From Reticulascus tulasneorum (lineage: Eukaryota > Ascomycota > Sordariomycetes > Glomerellales > Reticulascaceae): a stretch of 64,000 bases of DNA. The position numbers and the translations under genes were made by a program. Shown piece by piece: positions 41,787 through 53,884 of this stretch (positions are counted from its first letter, which is position 1; every line of letters begins with the position of its first letter). The stretch is from contig LSAX01000003.1 in the NCBI GenBank assembly GCA_001557505.1, positions 186,001-250,000 on the forward strand. Reading direction: 5' to 3'. Under the pieces are notes generated by a model. The model did no database searches. It saw only the letters and a program-made list of their open reading frames with translations, and had not been told where the DNA came from.

Positions 41787-43108
41787 AATGGAGGATCGGG
41801 ATGTTAAGTTGGTAAGAATTGTCGTAAGTCAAAACAAGGAATATTTATGAAGTGGATTGAGTAGCTTGGTCAAGCTTGAAGGTCGGGATTGTGTGCTTGA
41901 AACCAGAATGCTTGCGTGAGGGCGAGATATAAATATATATTTGGCCTTCTAACGTCTTATACAAGTTCAGAATACATTACAAAAGTCTCATGGGAGCCTG
42001 TCTAGTACGAGGCTCCAGCCTATCTCCCAGCCTGCCTCCACAAATGCATGCAGGCAGGCTCTATGCGCCCGCTCATAACCTGACATACGTGTCTATGCGT
42101 CTAGTCGGTGGGAAGCTAGCCAATAATTCAATTCTCGGTTACGGGCTACAAAGCCGCCCCCGGACTTCGCTCATTGGCCGATGATTCTCAATGGCCAGCC
42201 CGTGAAAAGCAGCGGCCCCCCGGGTGGTGGACCGCCAGCCACGCTGATGGCTTCATCCGCCTCCAGGATGCCTCGCAAGGCATTCAGCAGCAACCGACAT
42301 AAATTCTAATTGCCATAATGCAAGAGCTGCATCTTGATTCATGAATGCAGAGCAAAGTAGAAGAGCATGGAAAGGCCGAGAACAGTTGCTAAACGTCGGT
42401 TCCCTGCCCAGATACGTCACCGTACATCATTTCTTAAGCCATGGATGAAATTACAAAACCAGAGAACTAGCATACTTTCACCGAAATTTAAGCTTTTAGG
42501 TCCGGTAATAAAATGTAATGGAGCTAGAAACTGGTCCGCCAGATCAATGTCGGGGGGCCGCTGATATCTTCTCGCTCCTCAGTAAGGCTACCATTGCCTT
42601 TCTTTGCTCTTAGGTCAATGAAAGTGAAGGCGGCCTAGTTCCACTAGATACTGGGCTTGCTCGCAGTTATGTTTTAAAAGCTACAAAGGTTCTTCCTTTT
42701 GCCAAAGCTTGATTCCTCGATGGACTGACAGCTGCCCATCGTTTGAACCTTCAATCTATCAACAGTAGCATGGCACTAGATCCTTCGAGATACTGATAGA
42801 GACGAAAGATTCTGCTACATCTAACAGTGGCCTTAGTCGTCTTCGCATTGATGCATGCCATCCAGATTGCACATCCGTAAGCCTACACTCGCGGTCTCGT
42901 TTGACACAACTAATCAAAGCATCGGAGTGTCTAGCCATCTAGATTATCCCGACTTATGACTCATTGGCCTTAATAGTAGAGGTTCGGAGAGGTCACGAGC
43001 TTAGAAGGGTCCACCATCTGTTACTCCCAGCTGTTCAATCACCTTACCAAAACTTGGCAGCCACCACAACTGGTGCGAGGCACGCATGCATGGGAATCAC
43101 CTGCCAGC
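41787..43108. other. Intergenic, divergent promoters
   Basis: Separates the deaminase start (minus) from the zinc-finger pseudogene start (plus). Short repeats of AGCCTGCCT type around 42018-42058 are minor. No gene was seen. Confidence 0.4.
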
Positions 43109-43995
43109 ATGTCTCCTCAATATCCGTTCAGGCAGGGAACAGACCCTTTTCTTTGGAGTAGTTCGGACGATGAGCCCTCCTATTCCGAGATTGATGAAGC
43201 AACCACACCCTCTCCTGTCCTCATTTCTCGGTGTCCTATCCCAAGCTTTGCCGAAACGCGCAATTCGCCCAGCGGATGTATAGACCCGCGAGTCCTTTTG
43301 TCACAACAACCATTCTCAGAGCATGCACCCAGTCACGGGCATTACGATTCGGAACAGCAAGACAGTCAATCATCGTATGAGACGTAGTCTCAACATGAGG
43401 GGCCACCGAGCGGACACTATCAGGCACCGCATTCTCAGCGGCCCCAGGACTTTTCTCTTTCTACCGAATTGGCCATCAGCGGCACTCTGGCGAGTAATCC
43501 ACAACCTGGAGATAACTTTTACGAGGAGCACTCAGACTACGTCGTGGAGCAGGACCTCCCTAGACGTGAGAGACGCAATGAGACATCTTCGAAGTCGCGA
43601 ATCGAGGCTCCTGTTGAACCAAGTCAGTCTGAATACTACTGCGATTGGAAAGATTGCAAGAGAAACTTTACACACCCTAACAAGTTGACGTATGTGAAAG
43701 TCTCTGATTCTCCTTGCATTACTAATTGTGCAATAGGAAGCATAGAAAAGAGCACACCAAGCTAGTTCCATGCCCCGATGCAGCCTGTAGCCACGTCACT
43801 GGTGGTGGCGGGTGCATGAAACGTCACATTAGGGTACACCATCCTGATTACGCCAGGAACAACTTGCCGAGCAAGAAAGAAAGCAAATGCAGCAAGTGCG
43901 GCCAGCGTTTTGCAAGGCCAGACCTCTTAACACGGCACTTGAAAAACAAAACTAAAACCTGCGAGAAGAAAAGTCGGGCTCGATATTCACGGTGA
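43109..43995 (+). pseudogene. C2H2 zinc-finger protein gene with one in-frame stop
   Basis: Two exons, 43109-43689 and 43737-43995, form one frame of 280 codons including the final stop, broken only by TAG at 43385-43387 (codon 93). The intron (47 nt) is canonical: GTATGT, TACTAAT, AATAG. Before the TAG lies an acidic, Ser/Pro-rich region typical of fungal regulators. After it come a finger made across the splice junction (CDWKDCKRNF...H...H), a C-x4-C...H-x3-H-like unit, and a final CSKCGQRFARPDLLTRH unit ending in Cys. The coding quality on both sides of the TAG, and the preserved intron, suggest recent inactivation. CAG-to-TAG would explain the stop. Stop-codon readthrough or an assembly error are alternatives. 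Confidence 0.65.
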
Positions 43996-46900
43996 GCTAT
44001 GGCGAAGCTCGCCAGCTCATTCATTTGCAATCTTCAATTCTGTTTAACCCATCCTCCATATCTACTCTATGTGGTTACGGGTGGTCATTTTTGGTTCGAT
44101 CTTCTTCTCGGCCCTCCATGTGCTTTCCTGTTCTTTGATTTGATTCTTCTTCTCCATAGGAGGGTTTTCAGCCTCTCAATGTACTGAAGAGTTATTTTGG
44201 GAATCATTCAATGCCGTACTTCTTCGTGATATAGTCCTTGTCCTGCAACGCAAAACGAAATGCGAGCTCCGCATGCTGGTCTTGATTGGAGGTAACGTAG
44301 GCAGCGCATCGGATTGTGTGTGCAAAACAAAACGAAAGTCCCAAGGTGGCCTAGTGCTGTTCATCTGGGTGAACATCTGCCAACCCCACAGGCACGAAAA
44401 AGCTCCCCCCAAAGAAGATTAGCAATGCTGCCACCGGCTTATCGTGGAGACATTACTAGCATAGAAGCGCCTGGTAAGACCACTGGTAGAGTAAATGCTT
44501 CCATATTATCAGTGGAAAAATTTGCTGGTGGCTGGTTTGTAAACGGTTACTGTTGCCTTAGTTGGAGTGTGACACTGTGAGCAACCCGCATCAAGATAGA
44601 ATTAAATCCATGAGATAGATCATAATTCTTAACCATTCAATACATGTAATGGACCAGTATTAAGGACTAACGCATCTCGAATTGTAACATTAGACTCTTC
44701 TCAGCAGCGAAGCCGATGGTGTGCGCAAGCTGCCACAGTCCTTCACCCCGTCAACTAAGATTGCACAGAAACAATATGAAGGGGGTCGCTTTCCCCTATT
44801 ATGACAAGGCCGACTTCTGGCAGGCGTTTGTGCTAGTTGTCACCATGTAACCCTTGCGACGCTTAGACGCTTGGAGAAATCGAGGTTCAGGTAGGATGGA
44901 TCCCGATTTTGAATGGATGAATCACGGCAGTGATTAACAGGCAAAAACTTCGGTTTCTAATAGCTCGAGAACATGCCGTTGCACATTGAACTTGGCTTGG
45001 GTGACCACATGAAGTACTCTGCTGGTATTTACCAGGCGGTCTTCAATGCGAATCACATGGTGAGCCAGTTGCCTTCGTATGTGAAGTATACCTCTGTCAG
45101 TATCACCGCATATTTGCAGTTGGAGAAGGCCGCGAACCACCCAATAGCAGGCCCGACAAAGAAGCATCATCAGATATACTTGTGAGAAGTAAAGAACGTC
45201 AGCAGTAACTTTAGTGGTCTTTGTATTCCAAACCGCAGAATGTTTGAACGTCTAACAAGTTACTCCAACGGCTTCAAGCAATCCATGGTCGACAGATCTT
45301 GGGGTTGTCAAGGGCACCGTTGGGCACGTAGACTCCATGCTCCTGAAACTGCAAGATTAACTCACAAACGCTTTTGTAAGCGAGGGAAGATCATGAAGCG
45401 AATATCAAGCTTCCATACGTCCCATTCATTCTACATCACGAATTCGAAACCTTGGAACAAGGGCCATGTTCGCTATTGGGCAAGGGGGGAGGTTGACGGG
45501 GGTTATTAACTCATAAATATGGGTCCAAACCCGGACGGACAGGGGAGATGTGAACTTGCATGATTAGACCCCGGCGTGGATATCTGGGGGAGTTATTTGT
45601 CCGGCGATACTGAACCTGGAACAAAGTCCAGTAAACCTGTGTCAAGCGCGTATTCTAACCAGCCACATACGACGCCACCAGTACTTAAGCGATCCTTGGC
45701 CAAATGCTGCCGATACTTGGCAACTTTGACGCACTATTTACCAATACCAAACTAGCGTACAGCAGAGGTGAGCTGGATACAAGATTACAATGAAACCTTG
45801 ACGAATGCAGATGCTCCCAACTCATACGCCAACGTCACACCCTTGAACAAGCACATATGGCCTCATTTGGTTGACAACATTTCGCAATCCTTCTCCTTCC
45901 CAGATCAAAAGCAGCTCTCCTAGGCGCGTTAGGCCAAATCTGTCAGCCACTGTATCTACTACTTATCTATGTACGTCGCCCATTGCGGTCGTTGCGCAGC
46001 TTGTGACTAACATGCAGCTAACTTCACCATCCCACAGAGCCCAGTGGCGAGATAAGTGAGACTCCATAGAATTGACAATTCCATTGGCGTTTCAATGCCA
46101 GCTTTGCACATTTACTTGGCTGGATTCACACCAGCAAAGGTCGAAGATCGCTTGTGTAAAAGGGAGGGATCAGACAATTGAGTTACGCACGATTGGGTAT
46201 GGCGCAGCAAAGTGGATTGTAAAACAACACCAGTGGTTGGTCCCTGGATTTTAGTGAGGGAAGGGAAATGCAAGGTGTGTTTTGCTACTCACTTGGGACC
46301 CTGGTGTAGTGTGATGAAAAGCCAGTATTGGCTCCGAAGTGTGCATACGAACGGGCGCATGGTGCCATGCGCTTGGCGACTAACCCCCCCTAAGCAGATA
46401 ACAGACGACTGATCCTTAGCGCTACCTTATTTGCATGTGACGTCGTTAAAGCCCGCAGGAACCAATATCAAACTGGGAATAGGATCTTCCCCTCACCTTC
46501 CATTCAGCGAAAGGTCCATGTCATTGTCGACAGTATCACGTTATGGTCGCCTTTTAGGAATGGTGATCAGAAGATCCAATCCAGCTGCAGGTGTTCAACG
46601 AGCGAACTTCCATTAGCGTACGACTTGTACATGTAGATCCCTGGGCAGCAGGGCAACGGGTTCTTATTCTCTACCACCCCAAGGGGCACGAAGTGTCTCG
46701 TTCTTTTTACTGAGGCCGTGGATGGCTAGATTGGCAAGCTAAAGATTTAGCCCTACCCCGGATTCCCGGTTTGCCCGCCAGAGCCCCTCTTCAGGAGCCT
46801 TAGCCCCTGGCCTACTTCGTAGTCCACATGAACTAGCTTATCGGCGAACGGCCCGTGCGCGTCCTTCGCGTCCTTCTGGACGCAATAGCAGGGGTATATT

Positions 46901-47697
46901 GGATGTCAGAAGTGCTATAGAATCATTCAATAAGCCTGGGCTAGCCTCGAAACACCACCCATCCTTGCTCTCGGTGAGGGTGACCTGCATTACTCACACC
47001 TCAAGCCGTCCTCGAATGCCGGCAGGCAACAGGATGCTGTCACACACCCCTGACTACCCAGTACCCTTTTGCCTTGCACATTACACTACACGTAAACTAA
47101 TTTCCTCAGAGAACGCTTCGGGAGGATCTTTAGAAGACTATCGCCATGTGCAATACAATACCGTGCATCAACTCCATAGGGGACTAAAAAGCGACTATCA
47201 GGGGTGCTTGACGCCACCATCCCCATACAGTACCCACTGCCGTTCTCTTGAACCATGGTACCGGGGAAGCTCCCCGTTGATTGAGCTACGATACGCACGC
47301 TCTTGCTGCACGCTTGGGCTTAAACACTTCACTTACTGCATTATCATGTTCTGGGCAGAGGTTTACGCTAGTCAGAGCCACTACCCCGAAAGCGCCTACT
47401 AGTCGAGACTTGCAATGATTATCGCCCTAATAAGTGTCAGTCAAGCGCTGCCAAGGGAGAACCGACCGTTCGTTGACACATGGCAGCTTGTGCCTGCGTT
47501 TCCCGCAATTACAAGGACGAAACGGCTATAATTGTAAAGTTGAGCAGCCGCGCACATCTTTGGTTCCACATCTTAGGTTCCACCTCTGCCGCTTTGCAGA
47601 CTCCGATTGTTCGCGCCGCACGTGGTTACTGTCGTTGGACTTTGCTCTTCCCATCTTGCTTCACTTCTTCTCATGAACGGCTTCGTTTGTATGAACG
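43996..47697. other. Longest gene-poor spacer of the window
   Basis: About 3.7 kb with many short frames on both strands (for example 46899-47402 +) but no domain, signal peptide or splice-supported model. No repeat family or RNA gene could be recognised. It might contain decayed elements that only a comparison would show. Confidence 0.35.
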
Positions 47698-49221
47698 ATG
47701 GCGGGCAAGATAGAGAACACCGCGAACCTGCCGACCGATTCTAAAACCTTTCTCATATACGCCATCGTGGGATCGCTTGTGCCATTGACAGTAACTGTCG
47801 TTGCATTGCGGTTCTACTCGCGCCATGTAGTGACCCGAACACTCGGGATCGATGACTGGATGACCTTGGTGTCCACGGTAGGCGGCTGGATCATCTTCTC
47901 CTGACGGATGCCCTTTTGAACTAATAATGTGTTGACAAGATATTCTATCTGATCACATGTTTCCTCATGTTCGAAGAAGCCAACACCGGCCTGGGCCAGC
48001 ATAAATGGACTCTCACCGACAAGCAAATAGTCTACTACTACAAGGTCTTTTACGTCGATATCATCTTTTACATCACTGCCCTTGGCTTCATCAAGCTCCA
48101 CATCCTGCTCCAGTACTTGCGCATCTTCGCCATCAAGATGCGCAAGATCACCATCTGGGTCACGGTGCTCGTAAGCCTATGGTCTTTTGCAATCCTAATG
48201 TCATGCATCTTCATTTGTAACCCTATCGCGGGGTTCTGGGACAGGAGCTTGAACCCAGTGTGCCTGCCGATGTTACCGCAATGGTACTCCAATGCTGTAG
48301 GCAACATCGTCACCGATATCATCATCTTCGCGTTGCCGATAAAGGTGCTATGGGGATTAAATCTGCCCCAATCGCAGCGGCTGTTGCTGGTGGGAGTCTT
48401 CTGCATTGGGTTTTTGTAAGTGTTGGCTATTTTCTTTTTCGTCTTACCTTCCGCTATGCCACGTTCTTGCGCTGCGACAAAGGGACGCACCGAATAATGC
48501 TAACTAATGGCTTTCTTTTAGCACTGTCATCATCTCTATTGTTCGTATTAGCTTTCTCGATATCGGAGAGGATGATACCTACTACAATGTCAACTCTGCA
48601 AGCTGGACGGTCGGCGAGCTCTCTTCCGCTATCATTGCGTCTTGCCTGCCTTGCCTCCGACCCCTTCTCACCAATCTCTTCCCTAGATTTCGCAGCTCCT
48701 CGAATAAGAGTGGCCGTGATGGCATAAACAACATCCGGACCATCGGCGGCGGCTTCACGGACCGCCACCAGGGCAGTAGTCGCTTAGCTGACTCCAGTCT
48801 TCAAGACACCAGATCTCGCCTTGGCCATGCCCCTATAGGCGGTACCGCCGTTCCTGGCTCCCCCCGCGGAAGCAGCACAGACGAGCTGACCAAGCCAGAC
48901 GATGTCGAGATGATGGCTGGGTTGGCCAAATCCACCAACGATCTGGGCACCGCTGTCTACGTCGAAAACCTGTCCAGAGAGAGCATTGATACTCACAACA
49001 AGCCCGCAAGGATGTCCTCGCAACGCAGCGGTAGGTCACCAGTAGCGACAACGGTGCCGGGTCAAAGGGACCAGCTCCTGGGGCTTCGAAGCGGGACACT
49101 GACCACGATCAAAGCATCATCGCAGGAATCCCGGCCAGTGTCGGCCGCGGGCGACAGGGACATGTTGGGGATTCAGATCAAGAGGGATGTGGTACAGCAG
49201 TCCGGGCCTGCGTTTCATTGA
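47698..49221 (+). CDS. Rhodopsin-domain integral membrane protein
   Basis: Three exons, 47698-47877, 47940-48415 and 48522-49221, giving 451 residues. Introns (62 and 106 nt) have GTAGGC/CTAAT and GTAAGT/TTTTAG signals. The first 280 residues carry about seven membrane helices with landmarks of the large fungal rhodopsin-domain family: ALRFYSRHVVTRTLGIDDWM near the start, a FYITALGFIKLHILLQYLRIF helix, SCIFICNPIAGFWD, and DIIIFALPIKVLW. The last 170 residues are a Ser/Arg/Gly-rich cytoplasmic tail. The family includes PTH11-like putative receptors, but no CFEM domain precedes the helices here. Ligand and signalling role unknown. Confidence 0.85.
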
Positions 49222-49982
49222 TATTGGGGAGGACGCAAGACAGGAGTATGATACGGAACCGGTGGCATGTGCGGATGGGTGAGACTATGGACTGCAAGGA
49301 ACTCCTGATCCATTTAACTGCAACAAAACGTACAGATGTATCTTCCAAGGATTGCCACGAACAAAGCTATGTAGTTAGATAACTTTGACTTTCCTGTTAT
49401 GCTATTACACCCAAGTACTTTACTGTAGAAGAAGATACCAAATGAGCCACATCTCAAGTATCGCAAGGCATGATGTGACACTGTTTCTCATGTACGCGTC
49501 TGAAACATCCTGGGTTGAGGGCAGGTCTAGGACTTCGGAGCAAAGGCTTTGGCATGAGGGAATCATCTGGTCTAATGCAACTACTGGAATTAAGCAAAGT
49601 GATATGTTAACACCATATGGCACTAACTCTAGCAGTGCTGCAAAGCTGATACTACAAACTGCCAGATTACGGAAATCCGTACTATGCCTAATAGCAACGC
49701 AGGCTCGACTATCTGGTCGTCGCTATTTAGCCCATTCTTCCTGAAGAATCGGCCGAAATTGTTCAGCTACAGATTTGCAGACCTCGAGTGCCCGCGTAGC
49801 ATTCTTTGCTAATGCCCCGTGCCCACGATATTACTCAGCTTCAGAAGAACTATGCACGAAGTTACCGTAGTTGACGAATATCGAGCTGCTGGGATACTTG
49901 AACAGTATAATTTTATCTAGACGGTCAATGTGCCATTCTCATTCACAACCTTCTCACTGGATCCGTACGTAGATCGTTGCTT
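49222..49982. other. Convergent intergenic spacer
   Basis: Between the stops of the membrane protein (+) and the RNA polymerase (-). A 119-codon frame at 49385-49744 (+) has no features. Nothing else was seen. Confidence 0.4.
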
Positions 49983-52900
49983 TCAGGCGCCGATGTCGTA
50001 ATCATCATCGGAGTCGTGCTGCGCAGACAGGCCTCGCACAGCCGCAAGATCACCACCGTCAACCCGTTCGCCGTTTCTGGCGCTCTTCACAAAGCTGGTT
50101 AGCTCTTTCAGAAGACAGCTCGCCGCAATGACCTTGAAACTGGCCATGCTACCGCGGTCCATGACGTCCACGTCTGTGTGCTTTTCCAGCCCCACCATTA
50201 AACAGGCATATGAAAGCTCGATTGCTTCCATGTTCGGTGCAAGACCGGAAGTGGCGGTACCTTCAACAACAGCGGGAGTGTATACGCTGTTGCGGGGCCG
50301 CATGTTTCGCACAACTAACTCCGCCACGCGGTCGAATTCTTCCTTGAGCTTCTTAGAGCCGTCCTTCTGACGCCTCGTCTGAGATCCAGTCTTACTGAAG
50401 ATGAAGCCACAAAACACCTCCGTCTCCTTCAAGGTCTTCATGTGGTTATCTGAGTACTGATGCATAGCGCTGGAGACCGCGGCATCATACCTGCGAACAT
50501 GTTAGATGCGCTGAGACAGGCTCTGGAGTACTCACATATCGCGAAGACGCCATGCCTCATCCTGTAGATGCTCCCATCGAATCTGGTCGTAGCCGAACTC
50601 TTGCATAGTGCCCCGTGCAAATTTAATAAACTGATCCCATACCGACGGGCCGCCAGGTGCGACAGCGCACTTTATATCATGGTCCCAGATGTTCTTCTCG
50701 TCGACGTTGCGGTACAGCTTACCGAGAACCTTTTCAGACTTGTAGTACAAGTATTCTGCAGAAAATACATCTTCATCCTCATCTCCAGCAGCCTCAGGGA
50801 TGCCTACAAAATCAATCTGGTCTCGATCGTAGAGATGGGCAGGCGGGGCCGGCGCCAAGCTAGCCGAGTCAGCGCAAGTCGCATTCAGTGAGAGAGCACT
50901 TACAAGTCTGGGCGGCAGCGGCTCACCCTCGGCATCTGAGTGATGTCGGCGGGAATCCCCGTTTTAGAGAAATCGACGGCGGTGGAGTGCATCTCTGCTA
51001 GTTGAATGCAATCGGGATTAATAGTACCCTCGGGCTTCTGGTCAGCCACGATCATGTGCCTGTTGGCAATAACACCAAGCACATCCGATTTCATGAAGTC
51101 CACAAACCAATTGGCCATGTCCTCTCGCGTCACCTCCCTTTCCAAGGAGGTTGGTGTCACACGGGAGTAGTCGGCGGGTGTTTGAACGCGGTCCGGGCGC
51201 GCCGCCCTGTCCCATATGATATTGTACAAATCTCCATCGAGGTCACCACCACTCAGCTGGCTCGGTACGTCACGATCTCCGTGCTGACTGAATACTACAC
51301 AGTTTCGGAGCGCGCGGAGAGGGTGATCGAGTGGGGGGGTCCTCATCCAAACCATTTGAACGTCGCCCGGGTGGAGCGCTGGTGATCGGGTGATGAGCAC
51401 CGGGCCGTCGCGGAGCGAATCCTCGATTGGAGTCCTGCCAGCCGTATAGTGAGTGTCATAGCAGACGTATACCTCGTGGGACTCGAGAAACCCCGTTTCA
51501 TCGACTATGCCAAATAAGGTGACACCTTGGGGAACAGAGATACGCGCCTTATGCTTGAGGAGGCGGAGTTCACGTAAGACAACTGCCTCAACGACTGTGC
51601 GGAGAAAATCATCTCTTCTGTAGTCAATTCCATGCCTGTCAAGACCTTTGATAAAAGAAGGCAGGAAGAATGGGAGCCCGATGCCTTGTAGTTGCAAGAA
51701 GGTACTCGTATTGTACGCGTCGGCTGTGACGGCCCGAAGCCGCTTCAGCTCCTGCTCCTGCAGACTGAAGAACCAGCTCTCTTTCACACCCATGTCCTCC
51801 AGGATCTTGATGAGCTGACGATTTAGCACGAACCGGAGCGGTTTAGACGCGGAGTCGCATATCTCCAGGTTCTGCGTGTCAACGCTGTTGAACTTTTGCA
51901 TCGACTCTTCCCGGATGTTTACGAGGCGGCCAGAAAGTCTGGAATCGAGTGCAAGCATTCCCTTGACCCCGCCCCAGCGAATCTGCAAGCAGGTTGAGAC
52001 GCCTTGATTTCGCGGCAAACGCGGCCACACCAGCTCCAGTGCCTCCCGTGATATGGTGCCTACGCCGTCACTGAAAACCCGTTGGCCATCGTGGGACTTG
52101 ATGTCCGGAATGTACTGCACGAGAATCTGGTTCTCAACTAGCGAGATAAATGAAGGTGTTTCAGAGAAGGCCTGGCCAATCCGGGCCGCACACTTGGCCG
52201 GGATGCAGATCTGTTCGAAGTTGCCGAGCGACCGGATGATCTTCATGTAGGCCTGCAGCTGACCGTTCTCGTCCACGAAAGGCGCCGAGAACCACGTAGC
52301 ATGTGAGCGGAGCGACGAGTGCGAGAACCCAAGAAACTTGTATACCCTGCCTGCGACTGAGATCCCTTCCATCAAGACCTTTCGATACTTGTCAAAGACT
52401 ATCTCATTGGATACTTTGGGGCTGAAGAACAAATCGCTACCATCTTCGTCGCAGAATTGTACCCGCATGAAATAGTCAGAATGCTTGTGGTACTTGCGGA
52501 GAATGCGGTTCAGAGGTTCGAGCTCAGGCCCATGAAGGGTCGTTCGTGTCGGGGTAACTGTGGCTTTCAGAATCCAGCAGTGGTTGGGAGACGCCGCATC
52601 GCCATGAAAGTCTTCTCTGAGATCGTTGTCCCCTCGGAGTTGATGTTCGGTTTGGAGGAGTTCGGTCAAAACAGAGTTGACACTGAGCATGCCAGCATCG
52701 GTCCCGGGACACGGGTACGGAATGGTCTCGAAAAGGCGCTTCATAGCCTCCACAGAGACGGGTTTTGGATTTTGGTTCGCTCTGGCTTTGCGAAATCGGC
52801 GATCTAATTTGCCGAGTAGGGCACGTACCGTGTTGGGGTGAAGGAAATTGTTCCAGAAGAGTGCCTGAAGAAGAAATAGGATGCGGTACGGGACGACGCC

Positions 52901-53884
52901 TTGCGTGCCAGCTCTCGTCAAGGCCTCCTGAAGCTGCTTATTGCTGCTCAGGTGATCTTCGATACCGTCTCTTAGCAGCCGGTCCACGACGAGTTCGCAA
53001 TGCGTAGCGGGGAAGAGATTGCGCCTTTTCAGCTCTGTGGCCTGGTGGGACAGGTCGTGATCGCCGGTATGGATGCGATACACGAGACAGCTCGACACGT
53101 ACTTGGCATGGGCCGGGCAACCCGGAATGTTGATGGATCGCAAAGCGATTTCTTGCGCCGGAGTTGTATATAAAGAGAACATGGCGGCGACGAGCTGCCC
53201 CAACTCGTTGCCTAACTCATGATTGTCCGCTGCCGTATTCTCCCCCATGTCATAGAATCGAGGCGCCTCGGTCAGGACAAGAGTGAAGGAATTTTGACCT
53301 ATGATAAGCAAATGGATGGTGTTGTAGAGGAAGTGAATGCGTGCGCGTCCCATTTTCAAAATAAGCATTTTCTTCACAAACTTAGCCACGCCTGACTGAA
53401 TAACCTGGCACTGCTGAACGAAGGTTGGGTCATTTCGGTTCTCGGAGAAGGCGTTATGACCGCAGGCAAGTGACGAAACTGCGAATGAGATGGCTTGGTC
53501 GACGGGTACCTTGGGATACCGTGACCGCTCTTCAATACCATGACGTAAACTCTTGAGCATGAACTGGTTTGGAGCTCTGTTGCTCTCGCTCACGAAGATC
53601 GCTGTATTGAAAATATGCAACCTGGCTGTTTGCTTGGGTCGGTTTGGCCCCCCCTGCCTCATCGGGTAGAGAAAACTTCCCGATGATGCCTCTAGAGCCT
53701 TGTGCTTTGCGAGAAAAGTACGCGCTTCCTTCTCATGCAGGAACACAATCCATCCAAGATTTTTGCCGTAAGGCTTCTGACACTGCCAGTCGAGAATACT
53801 GAGCTTTTCCATGAACGGCTGCAGTTGGTCGCGGAGGCTGCGGTCGGTGAGGTCGCGCGGCAGATTGCGCATGAACACTTCCAT
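49983..53884 (-). CDS. RNA-dependent RNA polymerase of the SAD-1/QDE-1 class
   Basis: Three exons, 53884-50904, 50859-50536 and 50490-49983, giving 1270 residues. The introns are very short (44 and 45 nt) but have good GTAAGT/GTGAGT donors and CTAG/GCAG ends. The catalytic loop LSGGDLDGD lies at about residues 877-885; its three aspartates bind metal in cellular RNA-dependent RNA polymerases. The first 80 residues (MEVFMRNLPRDLT...) look like an RRM-type fold, as in SAD-1-like enzymes, so I start at 53884; an in-frame Met at 53947 is less likely. Such enzymes make double-stranded RNA from aberrant transcripts for quelling or meiotic silencing. Which paralogue this is needs a tree. Confidence 0.9.

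Noticed and set aside
43323..43688. Alternative intron (GTATGA donor at 43375, acceptor ATCAG) removing the TAG in the zinc-finger gene
   Set aside because: It puts the rest of exon 1 into another frame and loses the zinc fingers, so it does not rescue the gene.
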